A stretch of DNA of 64,000 nucleotides from Thermosynechococcus vestitus BP-1 (lineage in GTDB: Bacteria; Cyanobacteriota; Cyanobacteriia; Thermosynechococcales; Thermosynechococcaceae), in contig NC_004113.1 in assembly GCF_000011345.1 (NCBI RefSeq), positions 1 through 64,000 on the forward strand, read 5' to 3'. Shown piece after piece: positions 17,429-26,279 of this stretch (position 1 is its first letter; every line of letters begins with the position of its first letter). Under the pieces are notes generated by a model, which searched no databases, was not told the origin of the DNA, and was given only the letters and a program-made list of their open reading frames with translations. The translations under genes were made by a program, and so were the position numbers.

Positions 17429-18859
17429 ATGGACTGTATTCCCGTCATTCTGTCGGGGGGCGTAGGAAGTCGCCTCTGGCCCTTATCGCGACAAGCCCAT
17501 CCCAAGCAGTTTATACGCCTAACTCCCGAAGGTAAGAGTCTGCTACAGCAAACGTGGCAACGGGTGCAGGGCTTACCCCAACTTCAGCCCCCCCTTGTTG
17601 TTGCCAATGAGGCCCATCGCTTTCTTGTGGCGGAGCAATTTCAGGAGCTGGGGGTAACGCCGACGCGCATTTTACTTGAACCCGTAGGGCGCAATACTGC
17701 CCCTGCCATTACCGTTGCTGCCCTCTATGTCACAGAAGTCCTTGCCAGCGATGCCCTTCTCTTGGTGCTGCCGGCAGATCACTTCATTCAGGATGTCGCC
17801 CATTTTCAGTGGGGACTGCAACGGGGATTTTCAGCCGCAGCCAAGGACTGGCTGGTAACCTTTGGGATTGCGCCCACTTCTCCCCACACAGGCTATGGCT
17901 ACATCCGGCGCGGCGAGTCCCTCAGTGATCCTGACACCTATCGCGTGGCAGAGTTTGTGGAGAAGCCCGATTTGGCAACCGCAGAGGCCTATCTTGCTGC
18001 GGGGAATTATCTTTGGAATAGCGGCATGTTTCTCTTCCGGGCCCAGAGTTTTTTGGCGGAACTGGCGCAGCAACAGCCACAGATTTTAGACTATTGCCGC
18101 TTGGCACTGCGGCAGGGACGGGAGGATTTAGACTTTATCCGCTTAGGGAAGGAAGCCTTTGACCAATGCCCCAATCTTTCTGTGGATTATGGCCTCATGG
18201 AGAAGACCCAAAAAGCAGCTGTTGTGCCCCTAGACTGTGGCTGGAGCGATGTGGGGTCTTGGTCGAGTCTCTGGGAAATCCTGCCCAAGGATGAATGGGG
18301 GAACAGTTGCCGCGGTGATGTCCTCGTTTATAACAGCAAAGACTGCTTTGCCCAGAGTCAGCACCGCTTGGTGGCCTTGGTGGGCGTGGACAACCTCATG
18401 GTGGTGGAAACGGCCGATGCCATTCTGATTGCCCATCGCGAGGCCGCCCAACAGGTGAAACAGGTGGTGGAGCAACTCCAAGCCCGCAACCGCAGCGAGG
18501 CCTATAATCATCGGCTGGTCTATCGCCCTTGGGGTTACTACGATGCCATTGATGCCGGTCATCGCTTTCAGGTAAAGCGGATTACGGTGAAGCCAGGAGC
18601 CAGCCTTTCACTCCAACAGCACCATCATCGTGCCGAGCATTGGATTGTGGTCAGTGGCACCGCAGAGGTCACCTGCAATGGCAAGACGTTTTTGCTGACC
18701 GAAAATGAGTCCACCTATATTCCCGTGGGAGCAGTGCACCGTTTGGCCAATCCGGGAAAAATTCCCCTTGAGATGATTGAGGTGCAGTCGGGGTCATACT
18801 TGGGGGAGGACGATATTGTCCGCTTTGAGGATTGCTATGGTCGCAAGACAGAGGAATAA
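17429..18859 (+). CDS. manC: Mannose-1-phosphate guanylyltransferase / mannose-6-phosphate isomerase
   Basis: A 476-residue bifunctional type II enzyme. The nucleotidyltransferase domain carries SGGVGSRLWPLSR and HPKQF at the N terminus and FVEKP in the middle, and makes GDP-mannose from mannose-1-P and GTP. The C-terminal ~115 residues are a cupin with RPWG, QQHHHRAEHW and SGTAEV, the mannose-6-P isomerase part. GDP-mannose feeds capsule, glycan and GDP-fucose synthesis. It is a single gene with no polysaccharide cluster beside it. Confidence 0.93.
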   Translation: MDCIPVILSGGVGSRLWPLSRQAHPKQFIRLTPEGKSLLQQTWQRVQGLPQLQPPLVVANEAHRFLVAEQFQELGVTPTRILLEPVGRNTAPAITVAALYVTEVLASDALLLVLPADHFIQDVAHFQWGLQRGFSAAAKDWLVTFGIAPTSPHTGYGYIRRGESLSDPDTYRVAEFVEKPDLATAEAYLAAGNYLWNSGMFLFRAQSFLAELAQQQPQILDYCRLALRQGREDLDFIRLGKEAFDQCPNLSVDYGLMEKTQKAAVVPLDCGWSDVGSWSSLWEILPKDEWGNSCRGDVLVYNSKDCFAQSQHRLVALVGVDNLMVVETADAILIAHREAAQQVKQVVEQLQARNRSEAYNHRLVYRPWGYYDAIDAGHRFQVKRITVKPGASLSLQQHHHRAEHWIVVSGTAEVTCNGKTFLLTENESTYIPVGAVHRLANPGKIPLEMIEVQSGSYLGEDDIVRFEDCYGRKTEE

Positions 18860-18869
18860 AGGCAAAACC

Positions 18870-19319
18870 CTAGACCGCTAGCCAAGCGATCGCCACCCCC
18901 AGGGCGGAACCGACAATCACTTGAATGGGGGTGTGGCCCAACAATTCCTTGAGGTGGGCCTCTGCCAATTCGTGCCCCTCTTGGAAAAATTCATCAACAA
19001 TTTGATTGAGAATGCGGGCTTGTTTACCCGCTGCTTGGCGTACCCCAGCGGCATCGTACATGACAATACAGGCAAAGACAACGGCGATGGCAAACTCAAT
19101 GCTATCCCAGCCCCGCTGCAGCCCCACTCCAGTGGCCAAAGCAGTGACCAGGGCGGAATGGGAACTGGGCATCCCACCGGTTTCCACCAAAACGCGGAAA
19201 TTGAGCTTGCGGTGTTTGGCAATGTCAATCAGTAACTTGAGCATTTGGGCGATCGCGCTCGCGGCGAAAGCGACCCAGAGGACATGGTTAGCCAGTAGCT
19301 CACGAAGACCGTCCATCAT
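18870..19319 (-). CDS. DivPAP family membrane phosphatase-like protein
   Basis: About 149 residues from the ATG at 19319 (MMDGLRELLAN). Divergent PAP2 family signature: a TGGMPSSHSALVTALATGVG segment and a helix with YDAAGVRQAAGKQ. Four transmembrane segments are plausible. The family is conserved in cyanobacteria and plastids with unclear activity; phosphatidic acid or prenyl diphosphate dephosphorylation has been suggested. It is third in the folD-crtE-DivPAP operon, starting 51 nt after the crtE stop. The placement next to crtE fits a lipid phosphate substrate, but that is inference. Confidence 0.85.
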   Translation of the reverse strand: MMDGLRELLANHVLWVAFAASAIAQMLKLLIDIAKHRKLNFRVLVETGGMPSSHSALVTALATGVGLQRGWDSIEFAIAVVFACIVMYDAAGVRQAAGKQARILNQIVDEFFQEGHELAEAHLKELLGHTPIQVIVGSALGVAIAWLAV

Positions 19320-19370
19320 GGTTACGGACAAGGACAAACTCTGCGCCCATCCTAACCCACTTCGGGATCG

Positions 19371-20294
19371 TTAATGACTACGGCTGGTAATGTAGTCGGC
19401 GATCGCCTGCAAAGGAACAGCGGCCGCCCCATATACAGCCAACTCTGCCTTCGCCTCCGCCACCAAGCGCTCAGCCTCTTGGCGAGATTTTTCCAGACCC
19501 CACAGGCGCGGGTAGGTCATTTTTTGGGCAGCCACATCTTTACCAACGGTTTTACCGAGGACATCGCGGGTCGAAGTAATATCCAAAATGTCATCCACAA
19601 TCTGGAATGCCAAGCCAATATTTGCCGCATAACGGGACAGGCGTGCCACGTCAGATTCATGCGCCCCCGTCAGCAATGCCCCAGACACCACAGAGGCCTC
19701 CAGTAGGGCCCCCGTTTTGTGGGAGTGGATAAAATGCAGCGTTTCCAGACCAATGTCGGGCTGTCCTTCACACTCTAAGTCCACCACTTGACCACCGACT
19801 AAGCCCGTTGCTGCCACCGCATGCCCCAACCGCGCCACAATTTTCAACAGATACTCCGCGGGTACATTCTTGGTTTGTTCCACCACATACTCAAAGGCAT
19901 AGGCCAGTAAGCCATCCCCCGCCAGAATGGCAATATCTTCACCATAGACCTTGTGATTGGTGGGCTTGCCGCGACGGTAGTCGTCATTGTCCATGGCCGG
20001 TAGATCATCGTGGATGAGCGACATCGTATGGATCATCTCCAAGGCACAGGCAGTCGGCATGGCCATTTCCACGGTGCCCCCCATCAGTTCACAGGTGGCC
20101 AAACAGAGAATCGGGCGCAGCCGCTTGCCCCCCGCCATCAGTGAATAGCGCATCGCATCGTAAATTTTCTCCGGATAGGCCACCGGAATCGAGGCTTCAA
20201 GGGCAGCTTCCACAAGGGCTTGGCGTTCTTTGAGGTAGGCCTTGAGATCAAATGTGCCGGCGGGATGGACTTGGGGGGGATCAGCGGAAATCAT
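19371..20294 (-). CDS. crtE: Geranylgeranyl diphosphate synthase
   Basis: 307 residues from the ATG at 20294, with GAGGAG 6 nt upstream. Both aspartate-rich motifs of trans-prenyltransferases are present: first [14 protein letters not shown] and second FQIVDDILD, plus GGKRLRP near the N terminus. It condenses IPP with allylic diphosphates to C20 GGPP for carotenoids, phytol and quinones. It lies 10 nt after folD. From memory this is tll0020 in T. elongatus BP-1, the annotated CrtE. Confidence 0.95.
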   Translation of the reverse strand: MISADPPQVHPAGTFDLKAYLKERQALVEAALEASIPVAYPEKIYDAMRYSLMAGGKRLRPILCLATCELMGGTVEMAMPTACALEMIHTMSLIHDDLPAMDNDDYRRGKPTNHKVYGEDIAILAGDGLLAYAFEYVVEQTKNVPAEYLLKIVARLGHAVAATGLVGGQVVDLECEGQPDIGLETLHFIHSHKTGALLEASVVSGALLTGAHESDVARLSRYAANIGLAFQIVDDILDITSTRDVLGKTVGKDVAAQKMTYPRLWGLEKSRQEAERLVAEAKAELAVYGAAAVPLQAIADYITSRSH

Positions 20295-20304
20295 GAACAA
20301 CTCC

Positions 20305-21225
20305 TCAGGGTGCGGGCGGCATAGAGGTCAAGGAAAGCAGGGGCTGCTGCCAGTTGTGACGGCGACAGTAGCTCCATACAGTATTGTGCAACAACATGGC
20401 AACGGTCATCGGACCTACGCCCCCCGGAACAGGGGTAATATAACTGGCCACTGCACGGGCAGCTTCGTAGTCCACATCACCCCAGAGACTTGATTTGCCA
20501 TCGGGGCGTTGGATGCGATTAATGCCCACATCAATGACCACTGCCCCTGGTCGGATCATATCGGCCGTAATGCGCCGCGGCTGCCCCATCGCTGTCACTA
20601 AAATCTCGGCACTACGGGTGATACTGGCGAGTTCACGGCTACGGGAGTGGGCGATCGTCACCGTTGCGTTGGCACTGAGCAACATCAGCGCCAGGGGCTT
20701 ACCGACCAAAATACTGCGACCCACGACCACTGCTGAGCGACCTACGACATCAATGCCATAGGCGGCCAAAAGCTGCATCACCCCAGCGGGAGTACAACTG
20801 CGCAGTCCCGGTTCATCGCGCACTAGCCGACCCAGATTTTCTGGATGCAGGCCGTCCACATCTTTATCGGGATGAATGGCGTATAGCAGGGGACGAGGAT
20901 CAAGGTGGGGCGGCAGGGGCAATTGCAGGAGAATGCCATCCACTCGTTCATCTTGATTGAGCTCAGTGATTTTGGCCAAGAGAGCTGCTTCTGTGATAGT
21001 GGCCGGTAGGTGGGCACCAAAGGATTGAATCCCGACGCGGCTACAGGCCTGTTCCTTGGCACGGACATACACCGCACTGGCGGGATCATTGCCAACTCGC
21101 AAGACTGCTAACCCGGGCGATCGCCCCCACTGGGCTTGAAACGTCCGCACATGATCAGCCAACTGGCGTTCAATAGACTGGGCTAAGGACTTGCCATCAA
21201 GGCAGGTAGCGGCATGTGCAACCAA
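20305..21225 (-). CDS. folD: Methylenetetrahydrofolate dehydrogenase/cyclohydrolase
   Basis: 306 residues. The bifunctional one-carbon enzyme shows [14 protein letters not shown] (catalytic Lys), [18 protein letters not shown], the nucleotide motif [11 protein letters not shown] and the C-terminal [18 protein letters not shown]. It interconverts methylene-, methenyl- and formyl-THF in the cytosol using NADP. The best start is TTG at 21225 with AAGGTG upstream, giving a slightly longer N terminus than average. It leads the operon folD-crtE-DivPAP, a pairing of folate and isoprenoid genes often kept in cyanobacteria. Confidence 0.95.
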   Translation of the reverse strand: MVAHAATCLDGKSLAQSIERQLADHVRTFQAQWGRSPGLAVLRVGNDPASAVYVRAKEQACSRVGIQSFGAHLPATITEAALLAKITELNQDERVDGILLQLPLPPHLDPRPLLYAIHPDKDVDGLHPENLGRLVRDEPGLRSCTPAGVMQLLAAYGIDVVGRSAVVVGRSILVGKPLALMLLSANATVTIAHSRSRELASITRSAEILVTAMGQPRRITADMIRPGAVVIDVGINRIQRPDGKSSLWGDVDYEAARAVASYITPVPGGVGPMTVAMLLHNTVWSYCRRHNWQQPLLSLTSMPPAP

Positions 21226-21387
21226 AGGACACCTTAAAATTCATCGATCACAAAAGTCTAGGGTTGAGTTGCCCAATACGTTTCCATCGGTTGGCAACAA
21301 CATCGAACTAGTTTATCCCAAATCGTGACCACGGGCGCCCGCTTCGATCAAGTTCTTTACTCAGTTGTACCCAGGGCTTAACACTCC
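21226..21387. other. Short intergenic region, folD promoter side
   Basis: 162 nt between the end of a small hypothetical gene and the folD start. It should hold the folD promoter, but no clear -10/-35 pair, hairpin or riboswitch-like element was recognised. Confidence 0.3.
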
Positions 21388-21723
21388 CTAGGGGCGATCG
21401 CCTGCGGGGGAGCCTCGCTCCACTTGAATGTTGGAAATGGCAGGGGTGGTACACAGGTACGTCAGCACATCCTCTGCACTCATCAGGCGCTTTAGCACCA
21501 CTTGGCCAATGGTTGAGGCAGGATCAGGATGGCTCGGCTTGACCTCCACCATAAGAACCATGTCCTCCACTTGATAAAGCCAGAGCTTTTCTTCCCCCTC
21601 TAGGATGTAGAGGCAGGTACGGGTGATCACCGGCGATCGCCGCCACGCTTGCTCATTCCAGAGGCCTTGGGGTTCCCACACGCGGCCAATATGCCACCCC
21701 TCAGTGAGGAAAAAGTATTTCAT
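21388..21723 (-). CDS. Conserved hypothetical protein
   Basis: 111 residues beginning MKYFFLTEGWHIGRVWEPQG. No domain is recognised. The pattern is soluble, mainly beta-strand, with many aromatic residues (WEPQGLWNEQAWRR, LYILEGEEKLWLYQV). The start overlaps the stop of the preceding DUF454-like gene by 4 nt (ATGA), so the two are translated together. Composition and codon use match the neighbours, so it is probably a real conserved gene. Function unknown. Confidence 0.6.
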   Translation of the reverse strand: MKYFFLTEGWHIGRVWEPQGLWNEQAWRRSPVITRTCLYILEGEEKLWLYQVEDMVLMVEVKPSHPDPASTIGQVVLKRLMSAEDVLTYLCTTPAISNIQVERGSPAGDRP

Positions 21724-21917
21724 GCCCCGGGTGGCGATTCATTCCCTCGGGTACTGGCGGTCTCCTCGGGTTCCATAGAATTAAAACAAGCTGCCGCCAT
21801 CAGCAAAAAAGGTGTTCCTGGCACTAGGGGTAAGAGAAAGCCCACAACCCCAATAATTCCAAAAATCACACCAAGAATCATACGTGCTGTGTTACGGATG
21901 CTTTTAGTCACAGGCAC
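21720..21917 (-). CDS. Small membrane protein, DUF454-like
   Basis: 65 residues from the GTG at 21917, or 63 from the GTG at 21911, which has AAGGAG 5 nt upstream and is the better start. It has a single hydrophobic stretch, MILGVIFGIIGVVGFLLPLV, followed by PGTPFLLMAAACF. The LPLxPxTPFLLxAAxCF pattern is that of the DUF454/YbaN membrane family, of which this would be only the N-terminal part. The tail is polar. It is coupled to the next gene by a 4-nt overlap. Function unknown. Confidence 0.6.
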   Translation of the reverse strand: MPVTKSIRNTARMILGVIFGIIGVVGFLLPLVPGTPFLLMAAACFNSMEPEETASTRGNESPPGA

Positions 21918-21993
21918 TCCTTTCGAGTTCCAATAGGCGAGGATGATTCACCTCTAACGTAGCCTGAACCTTGTCTTTTCACAAGTTGCGGGT

Positions 21994-22638
21994 CTAAGCT
22001 TTATCGAGAATCGCATTCCGCAGATCCATGTCGTCCATTTCTGCTTTGTAGAGGTTGGCTCCCTTAAAGTTGGCACGGCGGGCATTGGCCTTCGCCATCT
22101 TGGCAGCAATGAGAACGGCAGATTCAAAGTTCGCCTCAATGAGACTGGCGCTTTCGAGAATCGCCTCCTGTAAAATTGCACCCTTGAGATCAGCCAAGTA
22201 CAGGTTGGCCTGAAAAAGATTGGCACGGGTGAGGTTGGCATAGGCAAGGGTTGCTTCCACCAAACTCACGCGCCGCAGTAGCGCGCCCACTAAGTTGGCT
22301 TGGCGGAGATCGGCCATCGCAATATTTGACTTGTAGAGATCGGCACCCACTAAGGTGGCTCGCTGTAGACAGGCACCCTGCAAATCTGCCTCAATCAGGT
22401 CACTCATGTAGAGGTTTGCACCTGCCATGTAGGCATCCTTGAGCAAAGCATTGCGCAGATCGGCCCCTGCTAAATTTGCCTGATCGAGATTGGCATTGGT
22501 GAGGTTGTATAGCTCTAAATTGGCGCCAGTGAGATCCGCCTGTCCCAGATCAGGACGAATATCACTGTTTTGCTCCCGCCATTGATTCCAAGCGGTCACC
22601 CCCTGCTTAAGAAGCTGAAGATGTTGGGGATTCGTCAC
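21994..22638 (-). CDS. Pentapeptide-repeat protein
   Basis: 214 residues. From about residue 30 to 205 the sequence consists of A(D/N)LxX pentapeptides (for example ADLTGANLELYNLTNANLDQ), which fold as a right-handed quadrilateral beta-helix. The N-terminal ~25 residues form a helical cap. These proteins are abundant in cyanobacteria, and only a few have known roles. It starts 5 nt after the PerR-type gene stop, so it is probably cotranscribed with that regulator. Confidence 0.9.
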   Translation of the reverse strand: MTNPQHLQLLKQGVTAWNQWREQNSDIRPDLGQADLTGANLELYNLTNANLDQANLAGADLRNALLKDAYMAGANLYMSDLIEADLQGACLQRATLVGADLYKSNIAMADLRQANLVGALLRRVSLVEATLAYANLTRANLFQANLYLADLKGAILQEAILESASLIEANFESAVLIAAKMAKANARRANFKGANLYKAEMDDMDLRNAILDKA

Positions 22639-22643
22639 AGCAG

Positions 22644-23105
22644 CTATCCTTGGGCACTCGGCTCAGTATTTTGATAACCGTAAAAATCAATGCGATAGTC
22701 AACAATCTTGACGCCAGTTTTTGCTTCAATCTCAGCAACGAGGGAGGGGGGGAGCTCAACGTGAACGTCAATAATCTTCTGGGTATCAAGACAATTGACA
22801 TGGCTGTGGCTATCACTGATATTGCCGTAGAGACGCCCATCGGCACGCTCAACGCACTCAATGATGCCATGCTCTGAAAGGGCTTCAAGATTTTGGTACA
22901 CAGAGGTATGGCCGATGTCTTTGCCGGCTTGATTCAGGCGATCATAGATCTGCCGCGCTGAGAGATGATCCTTGGCATCCCAGAGCAGTTCAAGAATAGC
23001 ACGCCGCTGCCGACTCAGGCGCAATCCTAGGCGTTGACAGCGATCAATGGCATCCTCAAGGGAACGAATGGGGGGTAGGGAACTGGGAGCAGGAGACGTG
23101 AACAC
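22644..23105 (-). CDS. perR: Fur-superfamily regulator, PerR type
   Basis: 153 residues. The winged-helix N-terminal domain includes LRLSRQRRAILELLW and DIGHTSVYQNLEALSEHGII. The metal-sensing part has RLYGNISDSHSHVNCLD. The structural CxxC zinc motifs of classic Fur are absent; this fits the cyanobacterial PerR group (Synechocystis slr1738-like), which controls peroxide-stress genes. The gap upstream contains the AT-rich stretches TATGATAATCA and GGTTATAATCA near 23213-23243, possible autoregulatory boxes. The specific PerR name is by resemblance. Confidence 0.8.
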   Translation of the reverse strand: MFTSPAPSSLPPIRSLEDAIDRCQRLGLRLSRQRRAILELLWDAKDHLSARQIYDRLNQAGKDIGHTSVYQNLEALSEHGIIECVERADGRLYGNISDSHSHVNCLDTQKIIDVHVELPPSLVAEIEAKTGVKIVDYRIDFYGYQNTEPSAQG

Positions 23106-23237
23106 GGCGCTATCCTAAAATAAAACTCAAACAGCAGATGTTGCTTAGTGAAGTAGCCTATTGCGGTTTAATCGCAGTTTCAGGATGATCCATTTATTAA
23201 CCTGTAGTCACTATGATAATCAATCCTCTGGTTATAA

Positions 23238-23537
23238 TCAAATTTGCCCCTTGTCAAGGCTCTCAGCCGTTGTTTGAGAGAGTAAGTAAAAACCCAGAAA
23301 TGCAAACATCATTGCAGCGATCGCCTTTACAACCTTGACGGGGATCAATGTGGCTATCCCACTGCCCAAAAGCACACCCAAAAACGTTGTACACACCAAA
23401 CCAGAGGCGACCCCTAAAAACACGGCAGTAGTGGAGCGGGCATTACTCCCTAAAGTAATCGCCACCAGTTGACTCTTGTCCCCCAGTTCCGACAAGAAAA
23501 CAATTGCAAAACCGAGGGCAAAGGATTGCCAGTCCAT
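23238..23537 (-). CDS. Half-size GDT1/UPF0016 family cation transporter
   Basis: 99 residues with three transmembrane helices. The diagnostic motif E-x-G-D-K-(T/S) appears once, as FLSELGDKSQLVAITL. Full-length GDT1/TMEM165 proteins carry two such halves and move Mn2+ or Ca2+ out of the cytosol. Cyanobacteria also encode half-size versions (Hmx) that are thought to pair as hetero-oligomers. No second half is found next to it, so a partner would be encoded elsewhere or it forms homo-oligomers. It sits upstream of perR on the same strand. Confidence 0.82.
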   Translation of the reverse strand: MDWQSFALGFAIVFLSELGDKSQLVAITLGSNARSTTAVFLGVASGLVCTTFLGVLLGSGIATLIPVKVVKAIAAMMFAFLGFYLLSQTTAESLDKGQI

Positions 23538-23699
23538 CTGGTCTCTCCAAAGAGGTTGCTGCTATAGGGCAGCGTAACGGTATAGGCAGTGGTGGTCAAC
23601 GAGGGTCCTGGTTCAGCGTGGCTGGTTCAGCTTAAAATAAGTTATAATTCTTAACATCAGTTTTGCCTATAGTTATAGCCCTGTTAAATAATAGTCGAG

Positions 23700-24683
23700 G
23701 TGCGCCTGTTGAATACCACTGATGGATCGAGCGCGATCGCGCCGGACCCTTCCTTCTTGACCAGTCCAGCACAGGCCTGGGCAAAGCGCTATATCAGCAA
23801 CCTCAACACCCCCACCCTTGCGGAGGATGATCCGGCAGTGGTGGCTCCTCGACTTTTGGCCGAACTGCGCAGCGCCAGTGTCAAGGCTTGGCAGCGCACC
23901 GAAGGCTTTTTGGCTGAAGCGATGATTCGCCATGGCATCCCAGCGGAACTGGTGGATCCCTGGAGCATCTCCAAAGACATTCATGACATTTATCAGCACA
24001 CCCTGAAACTCTACGTAGCTGGCAAGGGCACCCAGCAAATGACCGCCAAGATAGCCAGTGCCGTCAGTGAGATTCGCAGCCGCTATACAGCGGTCGATTC
24101 CCGGGTGATTGGCTTTGTGAGCATGCAATTTCACCACACGGGGGTATTACTGCTGGAAGTAGCACCCATAAATCAACGTCCCATTCTCAGTCGCTTCTTC
24201 AAGGTCATTGATGATCACCTCTACATGCCCTTGCACCGTCTCTATAGTGCAGCGGCCAATTACGACTACAACGATCCTGCCTTGGCTTTAGTGCGCCATC
24301 TATTGCCCCAGAGCACAGCGATCGCCACCGCCATTTGTCACCGTGTTGCCGAGCTCAACCCCCAGCACCGCTGTTTTAGTGGCCCTTTAACCGAAGCCAG
24401 TGTGCGCGTTTCCAGTATTCGCGATGTTGAGATGTTCCAAATCTACCTTTGGGTATGTCTTTTGGAGCAAAGCCTTGAGGCCCTGCAACGGGAACTTTTT
24501 CCCCTCTGTTTGATGCTGTATCCCTCTCTAAATGTGACATGGGAGCTGGTGTTTCAAATGGTGCACCTTTTGGGTAAAGAAATACAAACCCGTGCCCCTG
24601 GGCATGATACAAGTGTTTTTACACCCTACTATTTATCTTTCCGAGAAATGTTTGATCCCAAGATTTTTCAAGGACTCCCATGA
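23700..24683 (+). CDS. Conserved cyanobacterial protein of unknown function
   Basis: 327 residues from the GTG at 23700. No catalytic motif is recognised; the sequence is largely alpha-helical and soluble. A hydrophobic stretch, VEMFQIYLWVCLLEQSLEAL, lies near residues 244-263. A TTATAATTCTTAAC element at 23642-23655, related to PerR/Fur-type palindromes, lies 45 nt upstream. The stop overlaps the next start by 4 nt. It is probably specific to cyanobacteria; nothing in the sequence suggests a reaction. Confidence 0.65.
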   Translation: MRLLNTTDGSSAIAPDPSFLTSPAQAWAKRYISNLNTPTLAEDDPAVVAPRLLAELRSASVKAWQRTEGFLAEAMIRHGIPAELVDPWSISKDIHDIYQHTLKLYVAGKGTQQMTAKIASAVSEIRSRYTAVDSRVIGFVSMQFHHTGVLLLEVAPINQRPILSRFFKVIDDHLYMPLHRLYSAAANYDYNDPALALVRHLLPQSTAIATAICHRVAELNPQHRCFSGPLTEASVRVSSIRDVEMFQIYLWVCLLEQSLEALQRELFPLCLMLYPSLNVTWELVFQMVHLLGKEIQTRAPGHDTSVFTPYYLSFREMFDPKIFQGLP

Positions 24684-25006
24684 TTCCCAATTTGCCGCAG
24701 GTTTCTTTCTCCCCCATTGCCATTGCCGGCTCTGGTCTGTGGGCGATCGCCCTGTACTGGGGGTTTTATCCCACGGGGCAAGCCTTCATGCAGCGTTTAG
24801 TGATGTGGCTAGGGGGTGAAGCAAACCAAAGTGCCGAATTCTGGGCAGGGATGGTGGGGCTCATTCCCTTTATTCTTGTGGGTACGGGTTGCTTTGTCCT
24901 CTGTAGTTTGGGCTTAGGTCAAAGTTGGGCCTTGAGTTTAGGCCTGATGGCAACCATCGGCGGGGCAATTTACGAACTCGGACGGCGGGATGGCCAGCGC
25001 TCCTAG
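24680..25006 (+). CDS. Small integral membrane protein, unknown function
   Basis: 108 residues starting MIPNLPQVSFSPIAIAG. Two or three hydrophobic segments are visible: near residues 13-30, GMVGLIPFILVGTGCFVLCSLGLG around 58-80, and a glycine-rich C-terminal helix. The start ATG overlaps the stop of the upstream 327-residue gene (ATGA), so the two form a coupled pair. No domain family is recognised. Confidence 0.62.
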   Translation: MIPNLPQVSFSPIAIAGSGLWAIALYWGFYPTGQAFMQRLVMWLGGEANQSAEFWAGMVGLIPFILVGTGCFVLCSLGLGQSWALSLGLMATIGGAIYELGRRDGQRS

Positions 25007-25027
25007 GTTGGGCTGCGGATGAGAAGC

Positions 25028-25069
25028 CTAACATTTCAGTTAACCTTTATGTTAGTTAATCTTTATACA
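25028..25069. promoter_or_regulatory. Direct and inverted repeats upstream of sasA
   Basis: AGTTAACCTTTATG at 25039 and AGTTAATCTTTATA at 25054 form an imperfect direct repeat with a 15-nt period. CTAACAT (25028-25034) and ATGTTAG (25049-25055) form an inverted repeat around the first copy. The block lies 68 nt before the sasA ATG. It could be an operator or the sasA promoter; no factor is assigned. Confidence 0.4.
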
Positions 25070-25136
25070 TCCTCTTTAGGGTTTCCCCTCTAGGAAGCGC
25101 AATTCACTGCCCTTGAGAAGACTCCCCGGTGATTCA

Positions 25137-26279
25137 ATGAAAGCGTCTGCGGATGCCAGTTCTCCCCAAGAAACGACACCGCCGCTCAGTTTGCTCCTGT
25201 TTGTTGCCAATCGTCCGGGCGATGAAGAGGAAACTGCTGCCATTCAAGCTCACATTCAGCAACTGCCCTCGAACTTTAGCTTTGAATTAAAAGTGGTGCC
25301 CATTGGTGAGCAGCCCTACCTTCTAGAGGAGTATAAGCTAGTTGCCACGCCCGCTTTGATTAAAGTCCGTCCTGAACCGCGCCAAACCCTCGCTGGTCGT
25401 AAGCTCCTGCAAAAGGTGGACTATTGGTGGCCGCGCTGGCAGCGGGAAGTGGCCCTTGGCCTACAGGCGGATATGCAAAAGTCGGCAGCGGAGCAGTCAG
25501 ATTGCTCTATGGAACTCAGCCGCCTCAAGGATGAGCTGTTTCAACTGCGCCAAGAGCGGGATCGCCTTGCCGAACAACTCCAATTCAAGGATCGAATTAT
25601 TAGCTTGCTGGCTCACGAATTACGCAACCCCCTCACTGCCGGCGGCATTGCCCTTGAAACCCTAGAGTCCAACCTTCAGGAAGAGAGCAGTCAACAACTC
25701 CCTATTGAGGACATCCAACGCCTGTTTCACCATGCCCGCAGTCAAACCCAGACAATGGGACAGCTGATTACTGATTTACTTTTGGCGGCTCGCGGCCCCC
25801 AAGACAAGCTGCAAATTATGGCACGGCAACTGGATTTGCGGCAACTATGCCAAGAGACCGTTGAGGATGTGCGCCTAAATTTTGAGCGTAAAAAGCAGCA
25901 CTTTACCACCGATATTCCTCTGGATTTGCCCTTGGTTTATGGGGATGGCGATCGCATTCGTCAGGTGCTTGTCAACCTACTGGATAATGCCTGTAAATAC
26001 ACTCCCGAAGGGGGCAAAATTCACCTGAGTGCTTTTCACCGCATGACTCAAAAAGTGCAAGTTACCGTCTCTGACACTGGTCCAGGTATTCCCATTGAGC
26101 AGCAGGAGAAAATTTTTGGCGAAACGGTTCGCCTCGATCGCGATCGCGCCATTGAAGGCTATGGCATTGGCCTTGCCCTTTGCCGCCAGATTATTCGTAT
26201 GCACTATGGCCAGATTTGGGTGGACTCCCAACCGGGGAAAGGCAGTTGCTTCCACTTCACACTCCCTGTTTATAGCTAG
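25137..26279 (+). CDS. sasA: Circadian clock histidine kinase SasA
   Basis: 380 residues from the ATG at 25137. The N-terminal ~105 residues form the KaiB-like thioredoxin fold that binds KaiC (LLLFVANRPGDEEETAA). A coiled coil (~125-150) leads to the H-box LLAHELRNPLTAG with phosphoacceptor H160. The ATPase domain has the N-box VNLLDNACKY, DTGPGIP and EGYGIGLALC. Family knowledge: SasA senses the KaiC phosphorylation state and phosphorylates RpaA to drive clock-controlled transcription. From memory it is tlr0029 in BP-1. kaiABC and rpaA are not in the window. It converges on the next gene with a 4-nt overlap. Confidence 0.95.
   Translation: MKASADASSPQETTPPLSLLLFVANRPGDEEETAAIQAHIQQLPSNFSFELKVVPIGEQPYLLEEYKLVATPALIKVRPEPRQTLAGRKLLQKVDYWWPRWQREVALGLQADMQKSAAEQSDCSMELSRLKDELFQLRQERDRLAEQLQFKDRIISLLAHELRNPLTAGGIALETLESNLQEESSQQLPIEDIQRLFHHARSQTQTMGQLITDLLLAARGPQDKLQIMARQLDLRQLCQETVEDVRLNFERKKQHFTTDIPLDLPLVYGDGDRIRQVLVNLLDNACKYTPEGGKIHLSAFHRMTQKVQVTVSDTGPGIPIEQQEKIFGETVRLDRDRAIEGYGIGLALCRQIIRMHYGQIWVDSQPGKGSCFHFTLPVYS

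Noticed and set aside
21994-22638. Regular repeats that could suggest a CRISPR or minisatellite
   Set aside because: The periodicity is 15 nt and in frame; it encodes pentapeptide repeats.
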